Shown here one piece after another: positions 9,108 through 17,310 of a DNA stretch of 64,000 nucleotides. The stretch is from Hoskinsella mucinilytica. Its GTDB lineage: Bacteria; Bacillota_I; Bacilli_A; Erysipelotrichales; Erysipelotrichaceae. Within the stretch, counting starts at the first letter, position 1; the number at the start of each line of letters is the position of its first letter. Location: assembly GCF_045223415.1 (NCBI RefSeq), contig NZ_JBEQZJ010000013.1, forward strand, positions 17,602 through 81,601, written 5' to 3'. The notes under the pieces are model-generated. The model did not search any database, was not told where the DNA came from, and saw only the letters and a list, made by a program, of their open reading frames with translations. The translations under genes were made by a program, and so were the position numbers.

Positions 9108-9525
9108 TCTCATTCATCCCTTTCAATTTTTTACTGATATTCACTAAGGTGTCTTTATGAATTGTTTCTATTTTATCTTCCATTTCTGTTAGGGAGCTTG
9201 TTTGATCCAATACAACTTCCAATAACAAAGGCACATTCAATCCGGAGAATACACGCACATCCTCCATATGTTCGATTGCTAAATAAGTAGCGACATTTGC
9301 TGGAGTTCCACCATAGATATCAGTTAACACAATACATCCATCTTTTGTGTCTAATGTTTCATATAGTTCCTTTATTTCTGATAATGCCGTTTCGTATGGT
9401 TTTCCTTCTGTTACCAATACAGTCCCTATATTTTCTTGTTCATGTCCGATGATCATCTCCATGGTTTCTTTTGCGGCTTTCGCAAATTCCCCATGAGATG
9501 CAAGGATCAATGCCTGTCTAGCCAT
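9082..9525 (-). CDS. PTS mannose-family EIIA
   Basis: A 147-residue IIA subunit. The motif ALILASHGEFAKA near the N-terminus carries the expected phospho-His (His11), and TDIYGGTPANVA around residue 70 is typical. The frame extends further upstream, but the natural start is the ATG at 9525, which shares one base with the IID stop codon and makes the protein start exactly at the family N-terminus. It accepts phosphate from HPr and passes it to IIB. Confidence 0.93.
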   Translation of the reverse strand: MARQALILASHGEFAKAAKETMEMIIGHEQENIGTVLVTEGKPYETALSEIKELYETLDTKDGCIVLTDIYGGTPANVATYLAIEHMEDVRVFSGLNVPLLLEVVLDQTSSLTEMEDKIETIHKDTLVNISKKLKGMNENGNQVDSY

Positions 9526-10364
9526 TATGCGATCACTCCGACCATTGCTAAAATCGTACCGATGATCAATATCGCAAATATCATAACGATCAACCATTTA
9601 CGAGGTACTCGTTTGTTGATTTGATATAGACCGATCGTAATAAGTAAAGGCAGTACATGTGGCATAACACCATCTAATAATTCTTGTATATTTACAACAG
9701 TTTCCTTTACCTGAATCACATAACCAATATTGAATTTTACAGAAGATGATATCAATGCACCTAACACGATGACACCAACCATAGTAGCTAAATTAATGAT
9801 ATTACTCATCATTTTCGCTTGTTCTCCGGAAGTAACAAATTCCATTCCTTTTTGATATCCAAGAATAATACCACCATATTTAATGGCAATATTGATACCG
9901 TTATAGATGACAAACATCAAAATAACACCTAAGAAATTTCCTTGTAATGCATAAACTGCACCAATACTACCTGCAATCGCCTGTATGGTCAATTTAAATA
10001 CAGAATCACCGATACCAGCCAAAGGTCCCATCATTCCTGCTTTTACCGCAACAACCGCCTCTTTTTCATCTATAGAAGTCGTTTCTTCCAAAGCCGCTGT
10101 AATACCCAATATCATACCGGTAGCGGTATTTTGAGATAGGAAATATTCCAAATGACGTTGCATAGCCGCAACACGTACTTCTTCAGGCTCATCTTTATAT
10201 ATCTTATTTAATACAGGAGCCAGCGCAGTCGCAAAGCCAATGGATTGTGCAGTAACATTATTGATTGCAGTACCTAGACCCCAAATTTGTAACTGCCAAA
10301 ACATTTTATTTAAATCTTTTTTTGTTAAAATTCCTGTAGTCTGTGCTTCTTTCTTTTTTCTCAT
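9525..10364 (-). CDS. PTS mannose-family EIID
   Basis: A 279-residue membrane subunit (EIID-AGA family). The start TGILTKKDLNKMFWQLQIWG is a good match for IID proteins, with GPLAGIGDS around residue 115 and hydrophobic segments in the C-terminal half. It overlaps the IIC stop by 4 nt (ATGA), so the two pore subunits are co-translated. With IIC it forms the sugar channel. Confidence 0.94.
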   Translation of the reverse strand: MRKKKEAQTTGILTKKDLNKMFWQLQIWGLGTAINNVTAQSIGFATALAPVLNKIYKDEPEEVRVAAMQRHLEYFLSQNTATGMILGITAALEETTSIDEKEAVVAVKAGMMGPLAGIGDSVFKLTIQAIAGSIGAVYALQGNFLGVILMFVIYNGINIAIKYGGIILGYQKGMEFVTSGEQAKMMSNIINLATMVGVIVLGALISSSVKFNIGYVIQVKETVVNIQELLDGVMPHVLPLLITIGLYQINKRVPRKWLIVMIFAILIIGTILAMVGVIA

Positions 10365-11155
10365 AGGTCATATTCTCCTTCCCCATCTACATCAGCTGTA
10401 GTAGCTACTGGTGCAGGTGCTGCTTGCTGTTGATCCTTGATCTGCATGATCCATAAATATAATGTACCAAAAGCCAATGCGATCAACGTAATAGGTAAGA
10501 TATCTAAACCAAGATAAGCATTTAAAACAAATCCGAAAATCAAGAATGCCCACATACCGTTCTTCATAATGATGGTCATAAGAATGGATAAACCTACCGC
10601 TGGTAGAATTCTACTTGCGACATTCAAAGAGCTTAATACTTCTGCCGGAATGTAAGCCAAGACTTGATCGATCACACCTGATCCTAAATAGATGACTAGG
10701 AAGGTAGGAATCGCACGAACAGCAAATTGTAAGAGAGCACCAGCTGCTTCAATCTTCAATAATGAATTAAAATTTCCTGTTAATGCCAAACGATCTGCCC
10801 AAGGTGCAAAGAACTGACGAATAAATCCAACGATTAGAATTAATTGTTGTGATAATACAGCAACGGTGGTTGCTAACGCTACACCAGCCGCAATTTCTGA
10901 GCCACTGGTAATCGCAAAAGATGTCCCAACAATCGTTCCGACGATCATGTCCGGTGTTTGGTATCCGGCCATGTTACCAAGTCCCATCCACATTAATTCA
11001 AGAGTTGCACTGATAACCAATGCAGTTTCAAGATCCCCCAGAATGATTCCTACCATTGGTCCAACCAATAGCGGACGGCGAAGCATTTGAGGACCTTGAT
11101 CATCAAAAGAACAATAACCAGCCCATAATGCCAATAATAGTGCCTGCAATAACAT
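10361..11155 (-). CDS. PTS mannose/sorbose-family EIIC
   Basis: A 264-residue polytopic membrane subunit (EII-Sor family), first gene of the operon. Hydrophobic helices run through most of the length, with DQGPQMLRRPLLVGPMVGI and LGDLETALVISATLELMWMG in the first 60 residues, as usual in this family. A strong ribosome site (AAGGAGG) precedes the ATG. The Pro- and Ala-rich C-terminal tail (AAPAPVATTADVDGEGEYDL) is longer than typical. The sugar is not identifiable from sequence. Confidence 0.94.
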   Translation of the reverse strand: MLLQALLLALWAGYCSFDDQGPQMLRRPLLVGPMVGIILGDLETALVISATLELMWMGLGNMAGYQTPDMIVGTIVGTSFAITSGSEIAAGVALATTVAVLSQQLILIVGFIRQFFAPWADRLALTGNFNSLLKIEAAGALLQFAVRAIPTFLVIYLGSGVIDQVLAYIPAEVLSSLNVASRILPAVGLSILMTIIMKNGMWAFLIFGFVLNAYLGLDILPITLIALAFGTLYLWIMQIKDQQQAAPAPVATTADVDGEGEYDL

Positions 11156-11182
11156 AATAATTTCCTCCTTGTTTCTACTTAC

Positions 11183-11211
11183 ATTCTAATCGGTAAAGAT
11201 CAGACCCTCAA
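11183..11211 (-). promoter_or_regulatory. Sigma-A promoter of the mannose-family PTS operon
   Basis: On the minus strand TTGAGG (11206-11211) and TAGAAT (11183-11188) are 17 bp apart, upstream of the IIC gene. Confidence 0.55.
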
Positions 11212-11214
11212 CGG

Positions 11215-11244
11215 AATGTTTGTGTAATTGTAAGCGCAAACATT
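11215..11244. promoter_or_regulatory. Dyad operator with embedded cre-like site
   Basis: The 8-bp arms AATGTTTG (11215-11222) and CAAACATT (11237-11244) are 14 bp apart, directly upstream of the -35. The right part contains TGTAAGCGCAAACA (11229-11242), a cre match in 13 of 14 positions. The placement suits an activator site for the PRD regulator and/or CcpA. Confidence 0.45.
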
Positions 11245-11342
11245 TCATAAAAAGAATTTACATTTATAAGATGCAAAAAATTAGGACAACTTATTCGTAA
11301 GAGAAAACCCTACTTTTCATGTGACAAAAACATGATATTTGA

Positions 11343-11371
11343 TTGAACATAGCATCATATAGGTATATAAT
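11343..11371 (+). promoter_or_regulatory. Sigma-A promoter of the lipoprotein gene
   Basis: TTGAAC (11343-11348), a 17-bp spacer, then a consensus TATAAT (11366-11371). This implies a leader of over 100 nt before the gene at 11492. Confidence 0.7.
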
Positions 11372-11491
11372 GTAATTATAAATAAGTCATTCAAGTACCC
11401 GATACGTTTCATCATGATAATGAAAGTAATCACATACAAAAAAGGTTTTTCATAATGGTTGAATGTTGGGGGACACAAGGAGGGAATGAAC

Positions 11492-12202
11492 ATGATTTAC
11501 CGATTTTTTAAAAATCTTCACACCAAATGTTTACAACATTTCAACACATCTTGGAAACAAATCTCAATTCTATTCATTTTATTATTATCGTTAGGATTAG
11601 CTTCTTGTAGTAAAACCATAAAAATTGAATCTATATCGGTACCTGAAGAAGTGATTGAAATGGATGTCCAAGATGATTTCACGATTCCTTTTACGGTTTC
11701 ACCAAAGGATGCTGATATATCAAACATTGAAATTAAAAGTGATAAAGAAATTATAGTAACACAAGATGACACTACGCTCCATATCGAATCCGGAAGTACT
11801 GAGGGTAATTATACATTATATATGAAAGATGATAAGATCGAAAGTAATCTTATCAAAGTACAAGTAGTTGATAAAGAACGAGTAAAAAAAGAGGAAGAAG
11901 CAAAGAAAGCTGCGGAAGAGGAAGCAAGAAAAGCAGAAGAAAAGAAAAAAGCAGAGGAAGCTGCCGCAAAAAAAGCGGAGGAAGAAAAAGCTTTACAGAC
12001 ACAGCAAAATGCTGTACAAAGTCAAACAGAATCTCAACAAGTGCCAAGTGATCCTATAGAGGCAACCGTTTGGATCGCCAGTTCGGGAAATGGTACAAAA
12101 TATCATTCTAATCCAAATTGTAGTCGAATGAAAAACCCATATCAAATCACAAAATCTGAAGCAATTGCACAAGGATATGATCCTTGTAAAAAATGTTATT
12201 AA
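11492..12202 (+). CDS. Lipoprotein with Ig-like region, charged linker and Cys-rich tail
   Basis: About 236 residues. The N-terminus has a basic segment, a hydrophobic stretch and the lipobox LASC, so it is probably an exported lipoprotein. An Ig-like beta region follows. Then comes a long Lys/Glu/Ala-rich helical linker, and finally a C-terminal module of about 45 residues with YHSNPNCSRMKNP and YDPCKKCY. That module with paired cysteines recurs at the ends of many Gram-positive secreted proteins and may bind a metal. The frame opens earlier with a TTG, but AAGGAGGG lies 8 nt before the ATG at 11492. Function unknown. Confidence 0.75.
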   Translation: MIYRFFKNLHTKCLQHFNTSWKQISILFILLLSLGLASCSKTIKIESISVPEEVIEMDVQDDFTIPFTVSPKDADISNIEIKSDKEIIVTQDDTTLHIESGSTEGNYTLYMKDDKIESNLIKVQVVDKERVKKEEEAKKAAEEEARKAEEKKKAEEAAAKKAEEEKALQTQQNAVQSQTESQQVPSDPIEATVWIASSGNGTKYHSNPNCSRMKNPYQITKSEAIAQGYDPCKKCY

Positions 12203-12230
12203 AACAACGATGAAAGTCGTTGTTTTATTA
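12201..12230 (+). terminator. Terminator after the lipoprotein gene
   Basis: A perfect 10-bp stem (12201-12210 with 12217-12226) with a 6-nt loop and a T-rich 3' arm, overlapping the stop codon. Confidence 0.85.
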
Positions 12231-12565
12231 CTATCTAAACATTATGAAATGATGATATGATTTATGGTCAACAAAACAAACATTCTTGCCGCCCTCATAG
12301 TTCACACTATATTTGTCTGCCAAACTATCTGTGGACCTCTCATCTTTCCACAACTCCTTCGCACACTTCTTCACAGAAATGCACTAGTTTAGATTTCTTG
12401 TATTGTATTGGAACTCAACAAAGTAGGACTTTCACAACCATGATACCTCACTTTTCAAAGTTCATTCATTCCGTTTATACACCGTAAGTGAAAGAAACTT
12501 CTAATCTGAAAGAAAGTTCAACCATGCCGATCCATCTTTGAACTATAGCAACTGCCTTCCACACA
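12231..12565. other. Intergenic gap without a convincing gene
   Basis: No ribosome-site-supported frame on either strand. On the minus strand a stretch reads KELWKDERSTDSLADKYSV, loosely like a transposase helix-turn-helix. It is too short and lacks a start, so it could be a decayed insertion-sequence scrap or chance. Confidence 0.4.
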
Positions 12566-12600
12566 AAAACACGTCTCAACAGTTAAGACGTGTTTTCTTT
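12566..12600 (-). terminator. Terminator of the mupG-like gene
   Basis: An 11-bp stem (12566-12576 with 12586-12596) with T runs outside on both strands. It directly follows the minus-strand stop codon. Confidence 0.82.
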
Positions 12601-13766
12601 TATTTGATAAAACTAAAGTATGTGCCCGGTGTGATATAATCCAATAATTGCATTTCATCCTCATTTAAATGACCTACCAGATTTCTCTGTCCATCATTTT
12701 CCATGTCCTTAAGACAAATCTGAAGTTCCCCGCAATAATGTTTTAAATTATCATTTACGATCATGACATCACCTTTTGTAAAATAAGGTTTCGTTATTTT
12801 CCGATAAGGAATGCTTTCTTTTCCATATAAAGTTCTTGTGATACGAGAACGTAACATATAATCACTGCTATCACCTAGATCACAATGTTTTTTAAACTGA
12901 TACAATATCTTACTTTCTATATCATTGATATCCTGTTTCGTATCTATCTGAAGTACGACTCTTTTCTTTCCAACATTTGGTATGACAGCTTCAACCATCT
13001 TTTCAAATTCCGTTTTCTCTTCTACGACATCCTGTTGTTTTAACGTTTGCATTGCTTCTTTTAACTCTGCTTCACTAGCAAATGCATTACCAAAGTATAA
13101 GATATCCGTATCTCCCATAGCCAAAAATTCTCTTACTTGATAGCTGATAGAACGTTTGCGATGATCTTCAATCGTTGGCAACCCATCATACACTGGCCAT
13201 GGTCCATGCGCTTTTTCTACATTAGAAGTAATAAATGCTCCGATTTTAACAGGATACTTTTTCCATATCTCATTGATTCTTCGATATTCTTTCTTCGGTA
13301 CTCCTGTATAGCGCTCTGGATAGAAGTTATGACACAAAGTCACTTCTTTTCCATTTAATCTCTCAATGACTGGCTGAACTGCTTGGATCATAAAAGCACT
13401 AAATTGAATTTTAATTCCTTCTTTGTTGTTAACTAAGATAACATCACGTTCATCACCATAACAAAAATCCATTCGGATTTCATCTACACCGATTTGTTTG
13501 AATACACTGATATCATGTTCAGTTGCGCCAAAGCGATCAAACATTTGTGCATTGGCATCAATACAAACCTCCATTTGATGAACATGTGCCATACTACAAA
13601 GCTTTTGAAAACAAGACAATACCTCTTCCTTTTCTCCCGGTACTGAAAACATACTTGTAAATATCCTTGTAAACCCATATTGAGAAGCTAGCTTAATATA
13701 TGCTTCCATCTCCTGTAAGGTTTCTTGTTCAGGATATAAAGAGATTCCTAATTCCACAATTCTCAT
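12600..13766 (-). CDS. MupG-family protein (6-phospho-N-acetylmuramidase-like)
   Basis: A 388-residue cytoplasmic protein of the former DUF871 family. It has an N-terminal TIM barrel (starting with LGISLYPEQ and YGFTRIFTSMFS) and a small C-terminal cyclophilin-like domain from about residue 270. Characterised members (MupG) cleave 6-phosphorylated MurNAc-GlcNAc disaccharides during cell-wall recycling. It stands alone: no MurNAc PTS, murQ or amidase gene adjoins it. Its promoter contains a cre-like site over the -10, so it is probably repressed on good carbon sources. The family assignment is firm; the substrate is inferred. Confidence 0.85.
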   Translation of the reverse strand: MRIVELGISLYPEQETLQEMEAYIKLASQYGFTRIFTSMFSVPGEKEEVLSCFQKLCSMAHVHQMEVCIDANAQMFDRFGATEHDISVFKQIGVDEIRMDFCYGDERDVILVNNKEGIKIQFSAFMIQAVQPVIERLNGKEVTLCHNFYPERYTGVPKKEYRRINEIWKKYPVKIGAFITSNVEKAHGPWPVYDGLPTIEDHRKRSISYQVREFLAMGDTDILYFGNAFASEAELKEAMQTLKQQDVVEEKTEFEKMVEAVIPNVGKKRVVLQIDTKQDINDIESKILYQFKKHCDLGDSSDYMLRSRITRTLYGKESIPYRKITKPYFTKGDVMIVNDNLKHYCGELQICLKDMENDGQRNLVGHLNEDEMQLLDYITPGTYFSFIK

Positions 13767-13784
13767 CCTCCGATCTATAGATTT

Positions 13785-13813
13785 ATTGTAAGCGTTTTAA
13801 AGATTTCCTTCAA
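13785..13813 (-). promoter_or_regulatory. Promoter with overlapping cre-like site (mupG-like gene)
   Basis: On the minus strand TTGAAG (13808-13813) and TACAAT (13785-13790) are 17 bp apart. TTAAAACGCTTACA (13787-13800) overlaps the -10 and matches the cre consensus in 13 of 14 positions, indicating CcpA repression. Confidence 0.6.
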
Positions 13814-13892
13814 GTGAAACTTATCGTAATCTATATCGCAAAAAAATAGGAATAAATATAAAAAGAACCTTTATTTTTCTTCTGAAGTAAAC

Positions 13893-13898
13893 TATAAT
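13893..13898 (+). promoter_or_regulatory. Consensus -10 of the small-peptide gene
   Basis: TATAAT about 27 nt before the ATG at 13925. The matching -35 (TTTATT at 13870-13875) is weak. Confidence 0.4.
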
Positions 13899-13924
13899 TA
13901 ATGTAAAAAAAGGAGCTGATAACT

Positions 13925-14035
13925 ATGGTAACGATCATCCTTCTGATAGATATGATTCTTCGAGTCATTTTCCCTATCATCATTATCCTTGGCTTGATTT
14001 ATCTTTGTGTAAAGTTATATAAAAAATATTTTTGA
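13925..14035 (+). CDS. 36-residue membrane peptide (type I toxin-like)
   Basis: It starts after a strong AAGGAG ribosome site 9 nt upstream, which makes translation likely. The peptide has a short N-terminus, a hydrophobic helix of about residues 11-27 containing PIIIILGLIYL, and a basic tail CVKLYKKYF. It resembles the peptide at 5495-5599 in size, helix position and the LIYxCxKL pattern. Single-helix peptides of this form include type I toxins and holin-like toxins, but no antisense RNA promoter was identified with certainty. It lies between the mupG-like gene and the bacteriocin locus. Confidence 0.6.
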   Translation: MVTIILLIDMILRVIFPIIIILGLIYLCVKLYKKYF

Positions 14036-14139
14036 TTGACATATATACACTTGATTACACTGTTAGATATGATTTAATTGAAGATTTTCAACAAGGAAAG
14101 GCATTCATTATGAATGAAAAAGAAAAAGGTTTGTAAAAA

Positions 14140-14319
14140 ATGCGAAATTACTATATGGTTAGAGCACAAGGTTCTAAAGAAGAGGATTTTAAGGAATTTT
14201 TCGACAAAAATATCATAGCTGTTGGTTGGAGTAACATTGATTTTAGTAAAGAGAATAATATTAACAACTTAAAAGGTCTTAATATCTGGCAGACCTTTTG
14301 TTATTTTATATATGTATGA
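14140..14319 (+). pseudogene. N-terminal remnant resembling a restriction-endonuclease-like protein
   Basis: A 59-residue frame starting MRNYYMVRAQGSKEEDF and continuing FFDKNIIAVGWSNIDFS. This looks like the conserved N-terminus of much larger restriction/defence nucleases that begin with a YYMVRA-type strand and AVGWS. After about 45 residues it runs into a terminator hairpin and stops, so the rest of the gene is missing. The family call is from memory of the motif and is weak; the truncation is clear if the family is right. Confidence 0.35.
14271..14305. terminator. Terminator at the end of the bacteriocin ABC operon
   Basis: The 9-bp stem AAAAGGTCT (14271-14279) with AGACCTTTT (14291-14299) lies between the remnant and the convergent ABC ATPase gene. 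T-rich sequence follows on the plus strand and a short T run on the minus strand. Confidence 0.65.
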
Positions 14320-14932
14320 TAGTATCACAACGCTTTGCCAATGACATATCATGGGTTACGATCATAACCGTCTTTTCTTTTGTTAGATTCTTTAGGATAC
14401 CAAAAACGATTTCTTTATTTTCTTCATCAAGATTTCCAGTTGGCTCATCAGCCAATATCAATTCACATGGCTTCAATAATAATCGTGCCAAAGCTACTCT
14501 TTGCTGTTCACCACCAGATAGCGTGTAAACCTTACTATCCATTTTGTCTAAAAGACCAACCTTCTCTAATACCTTTTGTATTTCTTCTTGTTGTTGTGAT
14601 TTTGTAAGATGACGAATTGGAATTATCATATTTTCTTTCACTGTTTCATTTTCTATGAGTGCATAATTTTGAAATAAAAAACCTAGTTTTTCTTTATATA
14701 GCTTTCTTTTATCACGGGAACGATATTCCTTCATGTTTTTCCCAAAGATCGATATCATTCCATCGTCATATGATTCTAAACCACCAATCATATTAATCAA
14801 TGTGCTTTTCCCAGAACCAGATTTTCCGCAAATCGCTACCATTTGATGTTCCTCAATCGTTATATTCAAATGATCAAATAGTCTGTTATCATCAAATGTC
14901 TTTGCTAGATTTTTAATATCAACGATAATCAT
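14306..14932 (-). CDS. ABC transporter ATPase of the lactococcin 972-type locus
   Basis: A 208-residue stand-alone ATPase of the MacB/LolD-like class. It has Walker A GKSGSGKS at residues 36-43, signature LSGGEQQRVALAR near 138-150 and Walker B LILADEPTGNLDEE near 158-171. The start is supported by GGAGGGG 5 nt upstream and overlaps the permease end by 14 nt. In lactococcin 972-type clusters the equivalent ATPase works with the adjacent large membrane protein in export or immunity. Confidence 0.9.
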   Translation of the reverse strand: MIIVDIKNLAKTFDDNRLFDHLNITIEEHQMVAICGKSGSGKSTLINMIGGLESYDDGMISIFGKNMKEYRSRDKRKLYKEKLGFLFQNYALIENETVKENMIIPIRHLTKSQQQEEIQKVLEKVGLLDKMDSKVYTLSGGEQQRVALARLLLKPCELILADEPTGNLDEENKEIVFGILKNLTKEKTVMIVTHDMSLAKRCDTIIHI

Positions 14933-16937
14933 AATAGCCCCTCCTCTCTAATACAAGAACATTTTTATCCATAAAATAGGAAATAAGATATGTAAACATA
15001 AAATCTAATATCAAAACAGCTGGAACATAAATTAACGCAGGCTGATATCCTAAGACGAATAAGAAGACCATTATTAAGGCATATAAAATCATCTGACTTT
15101 TATAATATTCTTGATATTTATAGAGTAGTGTTTCCCCATGAATAGTATGAATAAATATTTTTCTTCTATTTTTTTCAATATAACATGTAAGATACTGATA
15201 AATGAGAAATACGATTCCTAAGAAAATCATGACAAACTCTATCACATTGATTAATACTTGGGTCTTTAATTCATCCATGTATAGTGCTAAATCATTCTCT
15301 ACACTTGAAACATTGATATCATTAGCATCAATACCAACTACTTGACACCATTTCTTAAAACCTAATTCTAAATCCTGTGTTCCTACATCTATCAAACAGT
15401 GAGATATATCAAATTGATCATCTATCACTATATAATTATTTGATATAAATCCATCTTTACTGTCAATATAACCCGGTTGATAAGTGTAACATCTCTGATC
15501 ATCTTTTATCTCAATTAATTGATAATGTTGAAAATTCGGATTTGCTTTTACTGTTTTAACTTCAGGTCTATCCATCATAGATTGTGGTATCAATAGATAG
15601 GACTGCCCTGGCAATATAGCATCTGAAATGTTTTGATTGTCTACATCTTTGATATTTTGCAAATTTAAATATGTCGTATTCACTCTTATCCCATTTTTCA
15701 AATAGCTCAATATATCATATGCATCTTCATCCATAGATGTATTTTTATGTCTTTTATCATATTGGAATGTGTCGATATAAATCATTCCTTGATTATTTTT
15801 AACTATCTCTTGAATTTTATTACTATAAGCAAGCATCTCTTCCGTTGTACCACCTATCTGATTTGAAAAAGAATCAATCTTTATTTTGGTATTCACATTT
15901 TCTAAAAGTGTAGTACTTAATTGATACTCATCTATTAGGCTTATAAATGACTGCATACTCATCATAAGACATAGGATAGCGATAAAAGCAAAAATACCCT
16001 TTAAAACATAATGAATTGTAAATATAATAAAATGTGAGTATTTATTTTTAATTCCGTCTAAGATTTTCATTTTGTTCACGATGAAGAAACAGATTCCATA
16101 AACTCCCACCATCAATATAAGCATTAAAAAGAATGTTATCATAAGCCAAAAAACATATTGATCCATTAGGATACCATTATTTGCTATAAAAACATATCCC
16201 AATATGACAATCAAAAAAAACATAAATAGGAATAAAATCACTCTTTTTAACAAAATCTCCTTCATAATGCTATTCAAAGCTAAACCATTTAATTTATACA
16301 ACGATATCTTTCGTTGCTTTTTTATAATATCAAACAATAAAATCGCACAATAAAGTAATATCAAGATACCCAATCCAGTGATGGACTGAATCAGCCAATC
16401 TTTATACATGGCTTCTTTTTGTTCATCCATAGTATAATGCCCTGACACTTCTGCATTTAAAGCTGGATCTATTTGATATAACTCGAAGCTTAATTTTGAA
16501 ATGAACTCCTCATTTTTACTTTGGACATATAGATTTCCATATAAATCATCTATCTTAAGATGTCCTAATTCATCATAAAAATAAATAGTTTGTTCCTTAC
16601 TATACTTTGCTCCTATTGTATACGGTTGAAGAAACTTTATTTTTTTAAAAAAATGATTCCCCTCATTATAGGATACATATACTTTTCTTTGGAGTTTCTC
16701 ATATAACGTGTAAAATACTATATCATCTTGTTGTTTTTCTATTGAATCAAGTACATGAATTATTTGTTCTTTTTGATCAGATGTTAATATACTCGGGATA
16801 TTTATACTGGCTATTTCTGCCTGCTCATCACCAAAACACATATAATAGTTTTGAGAATTCACAATAGAAAACTGCATTGAAATAAATACAATAAACCCTG
16901 ATATCAAAGCTATAACGAACTTTTCTATGTGTTTCAT
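14919..16937 (-). CDS. Bacteriocin-associated integral membrane protein (lactococcin 972 group)
   Basis: About 672 residues. An N-terminal helix (about 8-25) is followed by an extracytoplasmic region, a central cluster of helices (about 185-330), a second extracytoplasmic region and terminal helices. This layout and length match the bacteriocin-associated 7-helix family (DUF1430) found beside lactococcin 972-like genes. The frame opens further upstream, but AAAGGAG 8 nt before the ATG at 16937 fixes the start. It forms an ABC exporter/immunity system with the ATPase downstream. A hairpin before the gene may tune its expression relative to the bacteriocin. Confidence 0.85.
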   Translation of the reverse strand: MKHIEKFVIALISGFIVFISMQFSIVNSQNYYMCFGDEQAEIASINIPSILTSDQKEQIIHVLDSIEKQQDDIVFYTLYEKLQRKVYVSYNEGNHFFKKIKFLQPYTIGAKYSKEQTIYFYDELGHLKIDDLYGNLYVQSKNEEFISKLSFELYQIDPALNAEVSGHYTMDEQKEAMYKDWLIQSITGLGILILLYCAILLFDIIKKQRKISLYKLNGLALNSIMKEILLKRVILFLFMFFLIVILGYVFIANNGILMDQYVFWLMITFFLMLILMVGVYGICFFIVNKMKILDGIKNKYSHFIIFTIHYVLKGIFAFIAILCLMMSMQSFISLIDEYQLSTTLLENVNTKIKIDSFSNQIGGTTEEMLAYSNKIQEIVKNNQGMIYIDTFQYDKRHKNTSMDEDAYDILSYLKNGIRVNTTYLNLQNIKDVDNQNISDAILPGQSYLLIPQSMMDRPEVKTVKANPNFQHYQLIEIKDDQRCYTYQPGYIDSKDGFISNNYIVIDDQFDISHCLIDVGTQDLELGFKKWCQVVGIDANDINVSSVENDLALYMDELKTQVLINVIEFVMIFLGIVFLIYQYLTCYIEKNRRKIFIHTIHGETLLYKYQEYYKSQMILYALIMVFLFVLGYQPALIYVPAVLILDFMFTYLISYFMDKNVLVLERRGYYDYR

Positions 16938-16954
16938 ACCGTTATCTCCTTTTG

Positions 16955-16983
16955 AAAAGCTCAACGCTCTAGGAGCATTGAGC
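16955..16983 (-). terminator. Attenuating hairpin between bacteriocin and permease genes
   Basis: An 11-bp stem with one GU pair (16959-16969 with 16973-16983) and a 3-nt loop, followed on the minus strand by TTTTC. It would let most transcripts stop after the bacteriocin gene. Confidence 0.6.
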
Positions 16984-16992
16984 CTTCTTTTG

Positions 16993-17310
16993 TTAGTTTA
17001 CAAGTGTGCTTGTATATTCGTGTTTATGATTATTATCTACAGTTGTATACCACTCAACTCTAGCTGTTTGGTAACCTGATCCTGTCCTAAAAGCCCCATT
17101 CGCACGAATAACAACATCACATCGTACTTGTTTTGCGCTATATCTGGTTAAATATGTTACTTTGTTCCCTGAAGTATAACTGTCTTTAAATTCGATTACC
17201 GTCCATGAATCTTGATAGAAGTAGTTTTGAGCAAATATTGTGGTTAATGGCATCGCAATAAGTATAATAAATGACATACTCAGCAATACGTTCTTTAGTT
17301 TTTTTGACAT
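16993..17310 (-). CDS. Lactococcin 972-family bacteriocin precursor
   Basis: A 105-residue precursor with a Sec signal peptide (basic KKLK start, hydrophobic core, probable cleavage after Ala27) and a mature part of about 78 residues rich in Tyr, Thr and Val. The tail has paired His (NNHKHEY). The length, the Sec signal and the downstream large membrane protein plus ATPase match the lactococcin 972 family (which acts on lipid II in its characterised member). Primary-sequence similarity in this family is low, so the call leans on both the protein and its context. Whether it kills and what it targets is inferred. Confidence 0.78.
   Translation of the reverse strand: MSKKLKNVLLSMSFIILIAMPLTTIFAQNYFYQDSWTVIEFKDSYTSGNKVTYLTRYSAKQVRCDVVIRANGAFRTGSGYQTARVEWYTTVDNNHKHEYTSTLVN

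Noticed and set aside
12257..12487. A 76-codon plus-strand frame.
   Set aside because: No ribosome site, unusual composition rich in His, Ser, Thr and Cys, and no helix or domain pattern.
12231..12565. A minus-strand reading with KELWKDERSTDSLADKYSV looks like a transposase helix-turn-helix.
   Set aside because: It is short, has no start or ribosome site and no inverted repeats flank it; chance cannot be excluded.
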